Assembly (NCBI GenBank): GCA_013398175.1
Contig: VZRZ01006169.1
Span: 125,701-189,700 of the forward strand
Source: Climacteris rufus
Lineage: Eukaryota; Chordata; Aves; Passeriformes; Climacteridae
Direction of reading: 5' to 3'
Length of the DNA: 64,000 bases
Position 1 is the first letter of the stretch; the number at the start of each line of letters is the position of its first letter. Below are positions 32,430-46,620 of this stretch, piece after piece. Under the pieces are notes generated by a model, which did no database searches, was not told the origin of the DNA, and saw nothing but the letters and a program-made list of their open reading frames with translations. Both the position numbers and the translations under genes were made by a program.

Positions 32430-35400
32430 CAAACCTCTGTCTTTTTCCTTGCAGTCATCAAAGTAATAAGCACAGGGAGAAGATGAAGCCAACTATTGGA
32501 TTGAAAACAGATCAGCTACTGAGTAAGAATTAATAAGGTTAAAGTATTTTGAAGGTTTTGGTGTTGTTTGGTACCTTTTTATCTCCCTTATAGAAACTTT
32601 AGTTATTCTCCATCTCTTCGTGGTTTTAAAGAATAAATTCTTTCAGCCTTCAAGAAGAATAATTGTCCTGTATTCTTCAGTGATTTTAAATCTATGGCCC
32701 AAACCTTTTGTATCCCCAGAGTATGGCACACCATAGCTTTCTATCCTATGAGTCCAGTCCAATGGACCTGAAGGAAGCCAGGGCTTTGTAATTTTTATCA
32801 ACTTTCCATAACAGCTGAGATTCTTCTTAATGGAGCCTAAAGGACCTTATATGTTTATATAGAACCTACACCAACCTATGCAGTTATTTCCCACAATAAT
32901 CAGTGTTATCTCTCCAAAATCTGCTCCTGAGGAAAAGGAGCTCTTGGTGGTGGGGAAGTGTTTGCTTGGTTTTGAAGATGCATAGATAAGTCTTTATTAA
33001 AATTCTTGGGTTTAGTGGCTGTCTTGCTGTTCTGCACTCAGTGGTTCTTATTTCTGATCTCCATCATATTGCTGTCCATATCATCTAGGAGAAAAGCTTT
33101 CCAGTCTTCTCAGTTGATGTTTCACTGAAAGTAAAATGCTTAATAAATGCAGACATAATGGGGTCAAAATATACTAATTACACTGTTTTTCCTTCTGGTT
33201 CTTAGTTTTTTAATACTTCTGTGGTAAAACCACTGCTTTGTTTATTCAAAGAGTTCTCTTCTTTAACTTTTCAGAGTGTAAAGAAGCCTTGGCAAAGGTA
33301 TGAATTAAGGTCAGAGTTCCAGACTGGGAAGGATTCAAGCACTGCTGTATTTCCAATAGTACCCACTTCTAATTAATTTTATTAACTCTTTAATTGTCAC
33401 TACAGAAAAGGAAATGTACTTTAAGTAATCTTTCTGTTTTTCAGTATTCCTGTCCAACATTTTCCATGTATTCAAGAAATGTCAAGGGATAAAATGATAG
33501 GCATTTGGTATTAAAGTCTTTGGCCTATGAAAAATTTTACTATGAATCGACTATGTAAAATCCACAACATTTTTGTTCTATTATTAACTGCTATTCAGGC
33601 AGCTAGTCTGTGCACTTTTAATCTTGCTGTCATCAGTGACTGGATTTCACTCTGGCAGTTTTTTGGATAGAAACCGAAAACTTCTGACAAACTCCATAAA
33701 GACATAATTCTTGGCCAAAAGGACTTTTTTTGGCAATTAAAACATTTCTCTCTGGAATTGCCATCAGGGCCCAACTAGAGCAGACCTAGTCCATTTTTCT
33801 GTCTGACTTTTTAAATTTTTTTAACATTCAGAGTAAAAGAGCAATTATTCTGGTAAATGCTCCTTATGTGTTTAAAAAGGCATATATTTCATTGGAAGAA
33901 GAATGCTTTTCTGGAAATAAAAATGGCTCCAGGGGTAGATAAATTCATAACTGGTATAAACTCTAGTAGCTCCAGGGGATACCCAGTGATGACTTAGCTA
34001 CCTGCACTGTAGTAGTGATTCCCAAGTTAGAAGGCATATTCCTGAGTGAGCTCAAGAGTTTGACTGAGAAAGTTGTCCTAATCCAGTGTTTACATATTTG
34101 GTTAAAACAGATAATGTGCCAGGCTATGATACAGTTGCAATGGCTGAACTCTTTGCTTCCCAGAACAGAGATGCTCTTCTTTGATGGACAAGTACTTTAG
34201 ACCTGGCACCTCCCAGCCCACCTTCTTTCTCTCATATTCTGAGAGCTTGAGGAATTTCTCCTATTGTGCTTTGCACTGTGCCTGCTGCTGTGAGATCAAG
34301 AGCTCTGGCGGGCTTGTTTGGGTGATTCAGGGACTAGGTCACTCTCATAAGAAATGCAAAATGTGTTGCCTCAGCTGTGCTCAGACTCGGTTTGCTCCAT
34401 TCTGCAAAAGTCCCTCTTGGCCAACATTTAACTCTGTGGCTGGCATAGCAGAAATTGCTCTGAAGCCTGGTTCACACATGCTTGCTCCATAGGAACAGCT
34501 GGACTCCTCTTTTGTGCTACTAATAAAAATTCTGCATGCTTAAATTGATCTTACTCTCAGAAATGATTTAAATGCTCCATAATAAAGTGCCATTTGAAAC
34601 TCGTGGGGTTTTTAAATCTGCATTTATAGAGAGAGTGTGTGCAATAATGCACAGAATACCCAAAGGGAAATTTAGAGTGACATAGTTACAAGTATTTCTG
34701 GGGTTTTCCATGATTTATAGTGTCAGTAAGACTCAGCTGTAATTATCCACATCTTCATAGCTTTACTTTTTTTTCTATTTACTTTGTCATATATGAATTT
34801 TGTTAAAAATAAAAATTAATGAGAGTTGGCTACAGTCTAGAGGTTTGAACTTTAAATTAATAATAAATGCTTCACATAAAGATTAACATTCTGTCTCGAT
34901 ATTTAAGGTTGTTTCTCACTCCTTGAAATGGAGGGAGGGAAGGAGGGGGAAGAAGTGAGATTTTGAAGTGGGACATCCCCTTCAGTTGCAGTATTATTCC
35001 TTCTGGCTACATCCCTAGCCATTCTTCATGTTATGTTTATACATCCATTCTGTCGTGAACTCTTTAATGTGCTGCTCAGTAACCATATTTGAGGACAACC
35101 ATCAGGTTGAAAATTTGTTGCAAAGATCATCCAGGAACCCTGAGAAGAGTGCAGCATGAGCACAGTTATGGGGAGACATCCTGAAGTGTGAAAGGTCCTC
35201 CATCATAAATTGGGAATGTTGGTGCTCTTTCGTATGAGACAGCAGTGGAAAACAGTTTTCAAGGTGGGGACTGAGGGCCACTTTGAAAGGAATCTCGTCT
35301 GGAGGTGGACTGCTCACCTCCTGATGGAGAGCTTCAGGCAGGCAGCATCAGTATGCAAATCTGTCCTCTGCAATACCATTATAAGTGTAGCCTTTTCCCC

Positions 35401-37440
35401 TGAAGTACAATTACTGAGATTAAATACAGCCTCTCTTTTTTCTTTTTTTTCCTTTTTTTTTTTTTGCAACCCTTTTTTATTCCAGTATTTCTTGTTTTTT
35501 GTTCAATTATGCATGTGGCTAAATGAATTAAAAAGCTTTATTCATATCAGCTGCACTGAAGTATGTGCTTCTGTGCTATGTTAAAATCTGACCCAAAACA
35601 GGCATCAAGCTGAAGATTTTGGAGCAAGAGCAAAATCCAAACCATTTGCAATCGAATTTCTAAACCACATTCTATGTTTCAGAACAAGGTAGAGAAAACT
35701 TCAGTCAAGGGGTAATAGAGTAGAATGTCTCCAAGGATACAAAAATACTTGTTCAACCAAAACTGTATTATCTCTTTTGCAAGGGCATATTTCATCCTGG
35801 AGCTCTAGACCACCTTAAATCACCTCAGAAATCTGTGGACAAGAAAAAAGCATTTTTCTGCCTGCAACTTTTTGTTCTTGTCCTCTGCTCCTCTTTTATT
35901 CCCCTACACACCTTCCTTGTATTTAAAAGTCTTCTCTGCAGGCAGTTAAACTACAGATATTATCATTAGTAAAGAACTTCCTTACCACCCTCTGTGCTCA
36001 CTTTGCTGTTCATTCCTTTTGTTCCATCTTGATGATCCGGCTTAATAAAAATACAATAGATGAAACAGCCATATTTAAAGTGATTTGTGTTATTTTGGAG
36101 GTTCTTGGGTCAGATAAATACCTTCATTTTACATTCAAGTTTTCTTTTAGAATAATTTAGTAGAACCTGAAATTTATTTCTCCTGTAAGTTGTTTTCCTG
36201 AACTCTGTTCTATAAAGCATGGATGAAGATCAGTGTATGAAGTGATCATGGATGAAGGCAATAGTGTAATCCCAAGAGATGTGTTGCTCACTCTGGAGGG
36301 ACACAGTGTAGGAGACCAGGAAAATTAAATTAGTTTGAGGGTTTGGAGGGTTTGGTGTGCTGGCCAACTGGCAAAAAAGATATAAATGATCTTGGGCTGA
36401 CCTAAAAATGAATGTGCATTTTTGGAATTGTTGGCAAAACAGAAAGTAGAAATTTGGGTGGTAATCTATGTCCTACACAGTGAACTATGGTTGCGCATCA
36501 GGGAATGGAAAGGAACAAAGTTTATATTACATCTTTACCTGTTTCAGAGCAGACATTCTTCCTTCAAAAATGTTACATTTAATTCCAGTTTGCCTTTCCT
36601 TGTCTTGTCTTCTTGCAGCTATTCCACATTATATGAGAATTTAGATGACTGAATCATAAAAAGACAGAATGAGATCAGAGAACACATATTCTGGTTATGA
36701 CTCTTACAATGGAGTGAGAGGCAGATACTTTTTTCATCCAAATACTAGTGTGTACTGTAGTAAGATTTATTTATCTGTCTCTGCCTAGAAATTGTGTGTA
36801 GCCTATTCTGGTTTTGTGGCCTGTGCAGGAGTGCTCTTGGAATCTAGCTATGTTAGTTAAAGTATTTGAAAACTAGTAAAATAACATGTTAGCACTTCCA
36901 AACCCAGTTATTTTCTTCCTTATTTTTATCTGTCTTCCAAGTACAACTAAGATTAAGTGGTTTTGAGTAGAGAGCCATCCTGGAAATACTAAAAATCTGT
37001 CTTATCATGAGCTTTTTGTACTAAAGAGAATTCAAGCAATGAGAAGTGAAGAAGGTTTCTCGGTGCTTCCTACTGGCTTCATTGTGGCCAGTGCTGTGAG
37101 ATGATTCAAGCACTACCATCCATGTGACAAAACTACCCTCACTTTTAACCCCTGCAAACTTTCTGGAATTGAAAGCTGCAGCACTTGGCCCTTTAAACCT
37201 GTCTGTTTCCCCTGCCTGCCTTTCCTTCTTGTTTGAAGGAAAGATTTGAACTTGGCTGGAAAAATTGACTCTCCTTGAGTTGATAACATTTTATTCCCAG
37301 GAATTTTCATCTATGTATTATTTCCAAAGGTTCAAAGAATGTGACATGTGCCCACACATGCAGAGCATCAGGTACTTCTGCCCTATTTCCACAAATGCCC
37401 AACAGTAGCATAAAATAAAACTGTGCAGCACTTCCATTAG
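32430..37440. other. Unassigned AT-rich stretch
   Basis: No gene or transposon was recognised. A pyrimidine-rich run occurs at 35427-35465 (T runs interrupted by C) and a purine-rich run at 34927-34960. Frames are short and unremarkable. Confidence 0.55.
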
Positions 37441-37459
37441 CAGCACACAGCATGAAGTA

Positions 37460-37497
37460 CTTTCTCTCCTCAATGGGAGACCATTGAGGAGAGAAGG
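37460..37497. repeat. Perfect hairpin, 15-bp stem, GAGA loop
   Basis: TTCTCTCCTCAATGG (37462-37476) and CCATTGAGGAGAGAA (37481-37495) are exact complements separated by GAGA. A G-U pair and a further C-G pair extend the stem to 17. In RNA the plus-strand loop would be a GNRA tetraloop. Three GTTGGAAG copies follow at 37500, 37509 and 37525. Confidence 0.9.
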
Positions 37498-37539
37498 AAG
37501 TTGGAAGGGTTGGAAGAGAGAAGAGTTGGAAGGCTGTGG

Positions 37540-40500
37540 TAACTGTCAGTGGATGGATCCATCCTGATTCACTTCATCACAAGAACTGGGTTCAAGCCTT
37601 TCTGAGAGTGTTCTCTCTGGTCACCACACCAGATGTTGATTTGTGAAGTGTTGACTGAAGAAGTAATAGTATAAAAATTGGCTGCATTTCAAAATGCCCC
37701 CAGGACTTCTACAGAAGTGTCCACTATATTGCTTTTCATCTCCTAGGTCTCTTTGGTAGTAACTTGGGTGAGATTGTTTTGAGCTGTAGCTGAGAGGGCA
37801 AGGGTAGGGCAGTACAGGATGGGTTGTTCCTATCTGTATCAGAGGAACTGGCTTAGACAGGTACAAGAAGGTAAGTAACAGATGCTTTAATAGATGCTTT
37901 TAAACTTGGTGGTAAAAGACAGACTCTCTCAGGTGCTTTGAATGATGTGCGTCATCCAGACTTCTCCTGAGACCGTTTAAAGTTATTATTTGCTGCCCCC
38001 AAATCCTCTAGAAACTATTACCTTATATGAAATGCAAAGCCACTAAATTACTTCCTAATGACAGTCATTCAAAATGGATAGTTTAGAAGAGTTATAGCTA
38101 GCCTTATGCCAGGGACTTTTTGTAGTGAAACAAGACTGAAGTGGTACCTTTCTCAAGTATACCTTTCAATCAATGTAACAAAAACTGCCTCAGTCTAATG
38201 GGAAAGAGAACTACACAGGAGAAAGGTAATTATTTTCTTCTCTCTCTTTGCCTAGACTTATCTATACTGATCACTTCTGCTGAATTAGAAGGTTTGACAC
38301 CAAGGTGTTTTGATTTTACTATGAGTAGCATTTGTAATAAAATTCTTCGTGTGCGTGTCTAGCTCCACCAAACTTGTGGTTAACTGATGACACAGATTCC
38401 AGTGATTGCACAAAGACTTATTTTGCATAAATATTTGGCCCATTATTGTGTTAATTTAGGGTGTTACTGTGTTTGAAAAGTGCTTTTTGTCTTTTCACTG
38501 GTTTTTTCACATGTTTCTTCCCTATGTTCCTGATTAAATATGTCCACAGGACTGAATGTGTTTAGTTACACAGCAAGGAATCAGAAACATGATTATGGGG
38601 CCTAAGTGATGAATTACACAGCAGAAATGGTGCATGGAGAAAGTAGCTCCCTTGTGAACTACTTTCAAATAAGAAATTGTTGATTTGCACTACCTGAACA
38701 CTTACAAGTAATTAATCCAGTCACAAACATCTGGATTAAGTTTTTAAAGTTGATGTAAATTTTACAGCTATTTAAGGCACTGTTCCTTTATAGATTTCTT
38801 CAGATTTATAAGGCTTTCCTCAATATGACACAGTTAATGGGAAATGTGGTGTTAAACTTGCAGCAGTCTGGAAGTGAGGTGGCTTCTTTTCAATACTCAG
38901 TTCTTAGCCTGGGACCAGAGCAGGTGTCAATGTGTGTCCTTTTCTGTGAGCCTGCATGGGGACACCTTCCATTTCGGTGAGGTGTATGTCAGCAGAGAAA
39001 CCAAACTGATGAATTTAATTTGGGTATATATGCATGTGCAACAGAGTCCAAAAAGCCATACTGCCAGGCCATCCAAGATTTTGTCAGATGTCTCTGACTG
39101 GTTCATTTGCATAAAATGAAAGCTGAGGTACTTCTACAGCCAAACATAACACACACTGGCTAACAAGAATACCTATAATACACAGTTCAAAGTTTATTAG
39201 TGAACTTTTACTTTTACTGAACAGCCTCTGGCACTTAGATTTGTTTTCCATTGGTGAGGAAATGTGGAAGTAGCTGCCAGGCACAACTTTCACAAACCTG
39301 CATATTTCCAGGATGCTTAGCAAATAATCTCTGCATCTGACCAAGCCCTTCTTGAGCAGCTTTGAGGCCTGAGCCTGAAATAGGCACAAGTCTGGAGAGG
39401 TGAAGGCTACAAAAGTAGAGTATACCCCCTGCATGCCTCAGGAGATGTGCTGGTCAGCTATTTCACTCTCAAATGAGTATAAGGTGCTTCCTGGGTGTGG
39501 AGTTTGACACCAGCCCATGTGCATTTCACGTGGTTTTATCTTAGTTCTTCAAAAATACAGAAATGATTTGTGGTTATATTGTTTAATCTCTCTTACTGGT
39601 AAGCAGCCACTGTTGTAAGCCAGCCCAGTATCATATGTGGCCTATAACAGTCACACATACTTGCATGAAATCTAGTCACAGCAGGTTTACAGTTTTCAGA
39701 AGGTCCTGAAATGCTTATGAATTACTCAGGGGCAAGGGCATGAGCTAATAGGAAAGGGTATATGGACAGGACCTCATCAATATAGGACCTCTATCTATAA
39801 CTGGGGGACAATGCTTCACAAGACCTCTGATACCACAGTTGGATGTGGGAGGAAAGACATCATTCTAATGAGCCATGCTGACATACTTGGTTTTCAGTGT
39901 GGGCTGATGAAATTCCACCTCTTGATTTGCATGTTGAAATGTGCGTATAGGGCTTCCTACCTCTTCTGAGGGTTGTGAAGCAGTCATGTGTGCATGACTG
40001 CAACACCAGCCAGCAAAGGCTGTGTACCACACCAGAGCAGCATTCTAGTACTGACCTCCTGAGAGAGTACAGCCAGAGCTAGGATCTTTTATTAGGCCAG
40101 ATGTTTTTATTTTATGCACTTAAAATAAGGCATTACCTCTCCCTACTGGCCTCATCTCACCTCACCTTTGATCCTTAGACTGCTGTGTTTAAAAAAATAA
40201 CTAAAAACTCATTCCTTTCTCTACTCCTTCACAATCTTTAAAAGCACAAGGAATGATAAGAAACATGAGGAATTATTGCCATATAGACATATGGGCAGTG
40301 TGTCCAAGCTTCCTCTAGCCAGCTGTGTCACTCAGCCTCATCTGCAGCAGCCTTTGTTGTCAGAAGTCGATTCAAAAGATATTGCAGATGATGATAATTT
40401 GTGGAGGGATTTTGCAATATGGGCCATTACTCACTGGACAATAGGTTTAGAGAGGACTGAGCTCATTTATAGGTCTAACGAAACAGTAAGACATATTATC

Positions 40501-40680
40501 TCCACTGAATTATGTACTGGTCTTCCAATAAATGCAGCTCAGTGATCCCTGTTAAGGTAATTGCAAGCAACAAAGAACATGCCACCACAAAACACTGATT
40601 CTCCATGTCATGGTAACATAATTTATTGGCCCCTGGGATTCAGAATTACTCTATTTCTCTTCCCCAAGGCAGACAGCTAT
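37540..40680. other. Unassigned stretch
   Basis: No gene was recognised. There is a strong plus-strand donor-like AAG|GTAAGTAAC at about 37871, with a short open frame before it but no convincing acceptor. An 8-bp palindrome, CAGTCATG/CATGACTG, lies at 39981-40000. Confidence 0.5.
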
Positions 40681-40688
40681 GAAAAGGA

Positions 40689-40835
40689 GGATGGCTTTGT
40701 GGTTAAGGATTTGGATGCTGAAGATATGGTCTCAGTTTTCAGTCCTCTCTCAGGCTTCCTGTGTGGCCTCAAACAAGCCATTAATGCCTTTGTGTTTTTC
40801 TTCTCTGTCAGTAAGATGATGATTATACTAGCAGG
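40689..40835 (+). mobile_element. MIR SINE remnant
   Basis: The order matches the MIR consensus: GTGGTTAAGGATTTGG (head), then TGTGTGGCCTCAAACAAGCC (core, compare TGTGTGACCTTGGGCAAG), then TTCTCTGTCAGTAAGATGATGA (compare TTCCTCATCTGTAAAATGGGGA). It is ancient and diverged, with small indels. MIR is an amniote-age SINE, also present as relics in birds. The 94-codon frame overlapping it is not a gene. Confidence 0.75.
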
Positions 40836-40859
40836 AAAGATCTGAACTGCACTGAACCC

Positions 40860-43800
40860 AGTTCTTTCTTCCCCCCTCCCCCCTTCATATCTGTAAATTC
40901 CTTACAGCTTTATATTCTTTGGGTTTACACCAATTCCTGGCTGACAAAGATGCCTAATCCATTCAGTATTTACAGAAAAACAATGGCATTTGATTTTGGG
41001 TGTCTTTATTGAGTTCCTGAGGAATGTAGATAACCCAAACACCCTCTGAATTCAGTGCTGTGTGCTGAGCTACTCTGCATCAGAGCTGCACATCCATCTT
41101 GCCTTCTGGAAGTGTGTACCTCTCCCTCCTGCAGAGGGAGATCAGCGTGACAGTTCTCAAAATCTTGATGGGAGGAATGCAAGAAACTGGCTTGTGTCTG
41201 CAGTGGACCTGCCAGGACTGGAGGCAGGCTCCCCTCTCCAAGTGTTGCTGTTGAGTTTGAGATGTTTGAGGAAATACTTGGTGCTCAGCAGATTTTTCTA
41301 TGACACTTTGCAACTATGTCTCTATACAGAAGCACTCCAAGTGAAAGGAAAAAAACATAATTAAATGCATGTTAAATAATCTGCTGAAAGACTCCTGTCT
41401 TGCTCTGTTTTTTTTTTTTTCTCACCACAGCCTGTGAGTTTTTCAGAATTTTTGAATGGAACTTAGACCTAGCTTCCAAATAATAATTATCTTGTTTTTT
41501 CATTGTGGCATAAGCAGTAGTTTATTTTCTATGCAGTATGTGAACTCAGTCCAAAGCTCTAATTTTTCACAGTCTACATGAAGAATATTGCAAACCAGAT
41601 CGGCATCTGAACTTTTTTTAGCCCCTATTTTGAGGAGTTCAACACAGCTCTCCATATGAAGACCCATGAACTCTGACAGACTCAGTCTGAGTCCAAGCTT
41701 TGTATTATCTCTCTGGTATCAATCAAATCAACTACAGGAACAGCTTCAAATATAAACCCTCTCTTCCCATGCCCCTTCTTCATTCTTGCAATGTCAAGGC
41801 AGTGTTAAGGATATTTTGATGTGCTGCCAGCTGTAAGACCATAAAGAATGGTTAACCCAGCCTGACTTTTGACCTCCTAACAACAGACAGCACTAGCAGC
41901 AGAAGTGATGTGCAAGTGGTAGAGGTGGCAGAGTACATTTATGGCCCCCCTACCCTCTCCAGGCCTTTCCAGTCATTTCTCAGAGAGCAACTGCTTTAAA
42001 AAGCTTTTTGATAACATGGAGAAATCATGAAGAGCACCAGAATTTCTCAGACACAGCAGTTGTCTCCTTACTTCTCCCTGTACATGCACACATCTTTGCC
42101 TAAATACATGCTAACTGCACTAAGGTACTGAAATTCCAAGTTATTCCTTGGAATGAGTTGAAACCCTTTCCTTGAGATCATGGAAAAGATAGATTATTTG
42201 GTTTTTAAAATTATTTTCCATTTCTCTTTCTTTCCTCTTTTTTCTTTTTTTCTTCTTCTTTTTTTTTTTTTTTTTTTGCCATATAATAGGATGCCATCAG
42301 CTGGGTCTCCCTGTTGGCAACAATACGATAAAGGGCTATGCACCTCATGTTTGCAGTGAAGACTGCTTTGGCTTGTGTCTGCCCAGAGAGCAAAACCAAA
42401 GAGAGAGCTGCCAAAAGAACCAGTCTGAGGTAGGAAAGTTAGCAGTTAGCAATAACTGTGGTGTGAAACATTCCCATGAAGTCCAGACATCAAGGATGCT
42501 GCTTGGAATAGCTTGAATGTCCTGCATTCTTTTCCAGTGAAAACAGCAGATACACACCAGCAGCGTGGGAGACAGCAGCCAAGGAGGAACACATGAGTCC
42601 GAGAGAACAGGCCATCAATTTTCTTGCTGCGGCTGACTGAAGGAAAGTGAAATGTATATTGCAGTGGCTTCTAACGCCAGAATGCAAGCTGCCCTTCAAA
42701 CTCAAGACACGTTACCCTAAAACCTAAGCAGAAAAATCCCCAAGCTATTAATAGATTTATATAAAGAAATACTTTGTAGTTTTTAATCATGTACATATGG
42801 ATCTGAGAAACCAAGCATAAAATGTCAGTGTGACTATTACATGGGTCACTGGAACAGGTTTATGTTAGCTAATATGCTGAAATAGTAGATTAGGAAGAGG
42901 ATAGTTTATAGTCTTTATTTCATTTGTTGACAGGAAGAATCAGGAGCAGATTTGTTTTATGCTTGATCCCATCACAGAACAGCCAGGAACAGAGCAGAGC
43001 TTAAAATCTAGGAACTGAAATGGGATAATGACTAGATTGCTTATACATTCTTTTGTGGGTGAATGAGATGCTTGTGAAGGGGAAGAGCTAATGAGATCAC
43101 AACAAATAGCAGAGCAAAATGCTCTTGTCTGACCCTGTGAAGTGTCTCAGCAAAGTAGTATTACTTGGCATCCTATTGCAGAGCTGGTACATACCCCAAC
43201 CCTTCCTGTGATGCAGCACTCAGGAGGAAAAATCTCCCTGAGACCTGTAGAAAACAAGTTTATTCTTAGAAGGAAAAAGTGTGCTATCCTATGTGGTGAT
43301 ATGAATGTTCTAACAGGTCACTAAAAATAGTGAGGACTATAAAGCACAGCCACCCTAACACATCTGAAAACCTCATCACATCATTCCATGCTGCATTTGA
43401 TTGTTGTGCACTGTAATTCCTGGCTCAAAGATGACTCTTTTCTCCTGCCTGCTACTTCTTCTTTGTTTATTCTAGCTTTATGAGCAAGCTGTCTCTTTTG
43501 TGAGAAACAGAGGATCTTTGAAAACTCAAGCCATATATATCTACCAGGCCTTCTTAACTTTTAATCAGAACATCATGAGAATCAAGTCAGTTGAGAAGAC
43601 CTAGGTGACTTGTGACATAAGTGTATACTTGAATCTTAGAAGTATTGCAAAAACCTGTCAATAATTAGTCTCTTTCATCTTGTCTGGAACAGGCCAAAAC
43701 TCAAGTTGAAATTCTCTATGCAGTCATGACAGGGCAGACTGCAGCTTTCAAAGCCCAGCCCAATGGAAGACAGAATAGATGGGCAGTGCTCTGACTTTAC

Positions 43801-45360
43801 CTGGGTTACAGCACTGGAATATTTTCCTCCCACCCTTATGTATATTTCTGCTTTGTGATACATTCTGCACGCAATTTTGGCTGTGCTGGCATCCTGTGAG
43901 ATGTGTGCACTGCTGTTTCAGGGAAGGCACCTGCAACAGGGCATTCTTGGTCCAGGTCAGGGAGGCAGCAGGGAGCAGCCTTTTTCATCCAGCTTGAGAA
44001 GAACAGCAGACGTCAGGAGATCCATCCAAGTCTAAGACAACTCTGAATTGTCAGTTTTCCCCTGGAATGTAGTCAAAGGTCTCAAGTCAACAGCAAAGTC
44101 AACAAGCAAAACCAAAGAGTGATCTTAGAGAGTATGGATGCTGCCGAGGAACAAAACCTGCAGTAGGACAGGTACAATTCATGCCTTGGATCTGTGTCTA
44201 ACCAAAAGCAATGTTTTTCCTGTCCTCCACCAAGTTTTATGTTTGCTATTTTGATTTATTTTAAAACTGTATAAAGATTTCAGCTCCATCTGTCAGACTG
44301 GGGCCCCACATCTCATATCTTGAAATCTGACATCACCAATAAGAGTAGAACAGGGATTTATAAAAAATGTACATACATTTTCATGTAAATTACAAATGGA
44401 TGTTAAGACATGGTATCACGATCCACATCTTCCATAAAGAATGATGTCTATTGTGTTACTTTCCTTTTTTTCTTTACTTGGAAACCAAACTTTCACAGAA
44501 CTGGCAGGAGAGGAGGGCTGTTTTCACAGGTTCATTTGAAAAAGGAAGAAAATTAGTTACAAATGTTTTATTTCTTTTATGATGTGATTGCTTCTCACCT
44601 CCCTCCTCAAAAAAAATTAATGTGTTTTACCACAGCTCTATTTTGCATATTATCTTCAGACCAAACTCTTTCTTCCCACATTACATCCTAATGGACTGTA
44701 CAGCTTGGTACATACCCACACAGGCACTAATGTAGTGCAGTCTCAGATCAGCATATCAGGCTTTTCAACCTCAGTAGGGAGATGATAAGTCAGTTCTTTC
44801 ATCCCTTATTTTTTCGATTAAGAGACTGTGACACTTTTGCCTCCCACTTTCTTTTGCATAATCTTGCCCCTCATGCTGCTCACATCTTGGTACATTTTCT
44901 CTGCAGAAAAGCAAACATATTTTAATGACAGGCTGAGGATGGTGGCATATTCCTGAGAAATTCTGAGATCAGGAATTTTGTTAAAGATGTAGTAGGAAGG
45001 AAAGGGGAAGAGATATTTTATTTATATAAAGTTCTTCTCCTGCTCCTATTTTGTGTGCCTCAAATTGTACTTGAAATGACGCAGAAGTGAAGGGAAAAAT
45101 ATTTTTGATGTATTCACATTTCAGAAATAAACTGCTCTCCTCATTTGGAACTGGTTCTCCAAATGAATACTTAAATGATACTTGCCACATCTGCAGCAAA
45201 TTTTCTGGGAATCCACCTTGAAAACTGACCTCTTGTCTTGTTTCATGATGCCATGATGCTCTTCTCTTAAACCGACAAACTAACACAATTAAAATGATTG
45301 TTTTAACTCGGGACTTTTGTGACTGAGAGGTGATACTTTTGTCCTCCTGTAAAGAATTAG
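40860..45360. other. Unassigned stretch
   Basis: No gene was recognised. C-rich runs near 40870-40884 could form an i-motif only marginally. Frames of 60-100 codons occur on both strands without domains. Confidence 0.55.
42219..42277. repeat. Polypyrimidine (T/C) tract
   Basis: About 58 bp of T and C on the plus strand end in a T17-like run. Followed by GCCATATAATAGG, it resembles the reverse of a poly(A) tail, but no retroposed body is recognisable on the minus strand. Confidence 0.85.
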
Positions 45361-45365
45361 GAAGG

Positions 45366-45516
45366 GTTTGTTGTTTTGTTTTGTTTTGTTTTGTTTGTTT
45401 TTTGGTTTTTGATTTTTTGTGGGGTTTTTTTTTTTTGGTGTTGTGTTTTGTTTTGTTTTGTTTTTGTTTGGTTGGTTTTTTGTTGTTTTTTTGGTTTGGG
45501 CTTTTTTTTTGTTTAA
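45366..45516. repeat. (TTTTG)n G/T-only tract
   Basis: About 150 bp with almost no A or C on the plus strand, built from TTTTG and TTTG units with longer T runs. The overlapping 71-codon Phe/Leu/Cys-rich frame is a translation of the repeat. Confidence 0.95.
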
Positions 45517-46254
45517 TGTTTAGAAAGCTACAGATAGGAGTATAGGTGTTGTTAATGGTTGGGGCTCATTTCTCTATTTTCAGCCTTTAAGATAATATTC
45601 TTTGTCAACTGAAGTATTTCTAATAGTTAAGTAGGCTGTTTTGTTAAGTCCCTTCACTCTGGGTGTTGGAAAGGGTAAAGCTGATTCCATCTATCATATA
45701 TGCTATAATTCAAGCCTGAAGCAGGACAACCAGTCCAATAGAAAACAGGGACATTTCTGACAGAGGTACATTTTCACCAGAAGAAGAAGAAGAATAGACC
45801 TATGGGGGAAGAAAAAAATCAGATTTTATGTCTCCATAAAATCATTTCTCAAGGCATGCTTATGCATCTGCTATGTATTTGGACTGTTTTACTAGCAGCT
45901 TTTTATTTAACCAGGTGAGCAACTTTACCTATGAAAGCGGAAAAGATAACAAAAACCTCGGTGGGGCATTTCTTATGACGAAAAAAATGAGAATAAAAAT
46001 ATAATTAGATTTAGAAACACTGTGGGTATTGTTAGAGCCATCTCTCTTTGTCCCCCTTTTTATTGCAGAGCCCTGTGGTTTGGAGGTACTTGGCATTCTC
46101 TTAACCAGTTCTGCTTCCCTCCCACCAATTTCCCTCTAGGATTAGACAGCAGTACAAATATTATTGCACTCTGCAGGTTTTGCCTTCTGACCTACTCTAC
46201 AGAGACATATGTGATGGAGTCAGAACTGCTGAATAGAAAATGTCTTTCTTAACT

Positions 46255-46620
46255 CTGTAGCGCTGGAGAGGCGCCAAGGTCCAGTAGTTCATAAAGGAGA
46301 TGGGTTTGGTAGCATTCCTGAGGGGAGTCAGACCAAAGAAGGAGCCCCAGGTATTTAAGTAAAAGTGTCAATTAAAAAAATAAAACATGGGGAAGGGCGA
46401 AGAGGAAGGAGTATAAAAGAGGGGGTGAGGGGAAATTAAGTATGTTAGCTGGGGTATCTGATTCCTCCAGTAGTGGGGAGGTGCTTCTGCAGGAGCTATG
46501 TGACTCTCAGTCCACCCTGCTGGCCTTGCAGACCAGCCACATTTATTTTGGTGTTAGCAGAGGGATAGTCATGAAGCGCTGCTGTGTGTGTGTATGAGTG
46601 CGTTAAGTGTATTTCCCCAG
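46255..46620 (+). promoter_or_regulatory. TATA-like site in purine-rich context
   Basis: TATAAAAG at 46412-46419 is an exact TATA-box match, flanked by G/A-rich sequence (AGGAGG before, GAGGGGGTGAGGGG after), the preferred setting for a core promoter. A start site would fall near 46445. No coding exon downstream is recognisable; the 86-codon frame from 46588 has no domain. It could also be a remnant of an LTR promoter. Confidence 0.25.
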
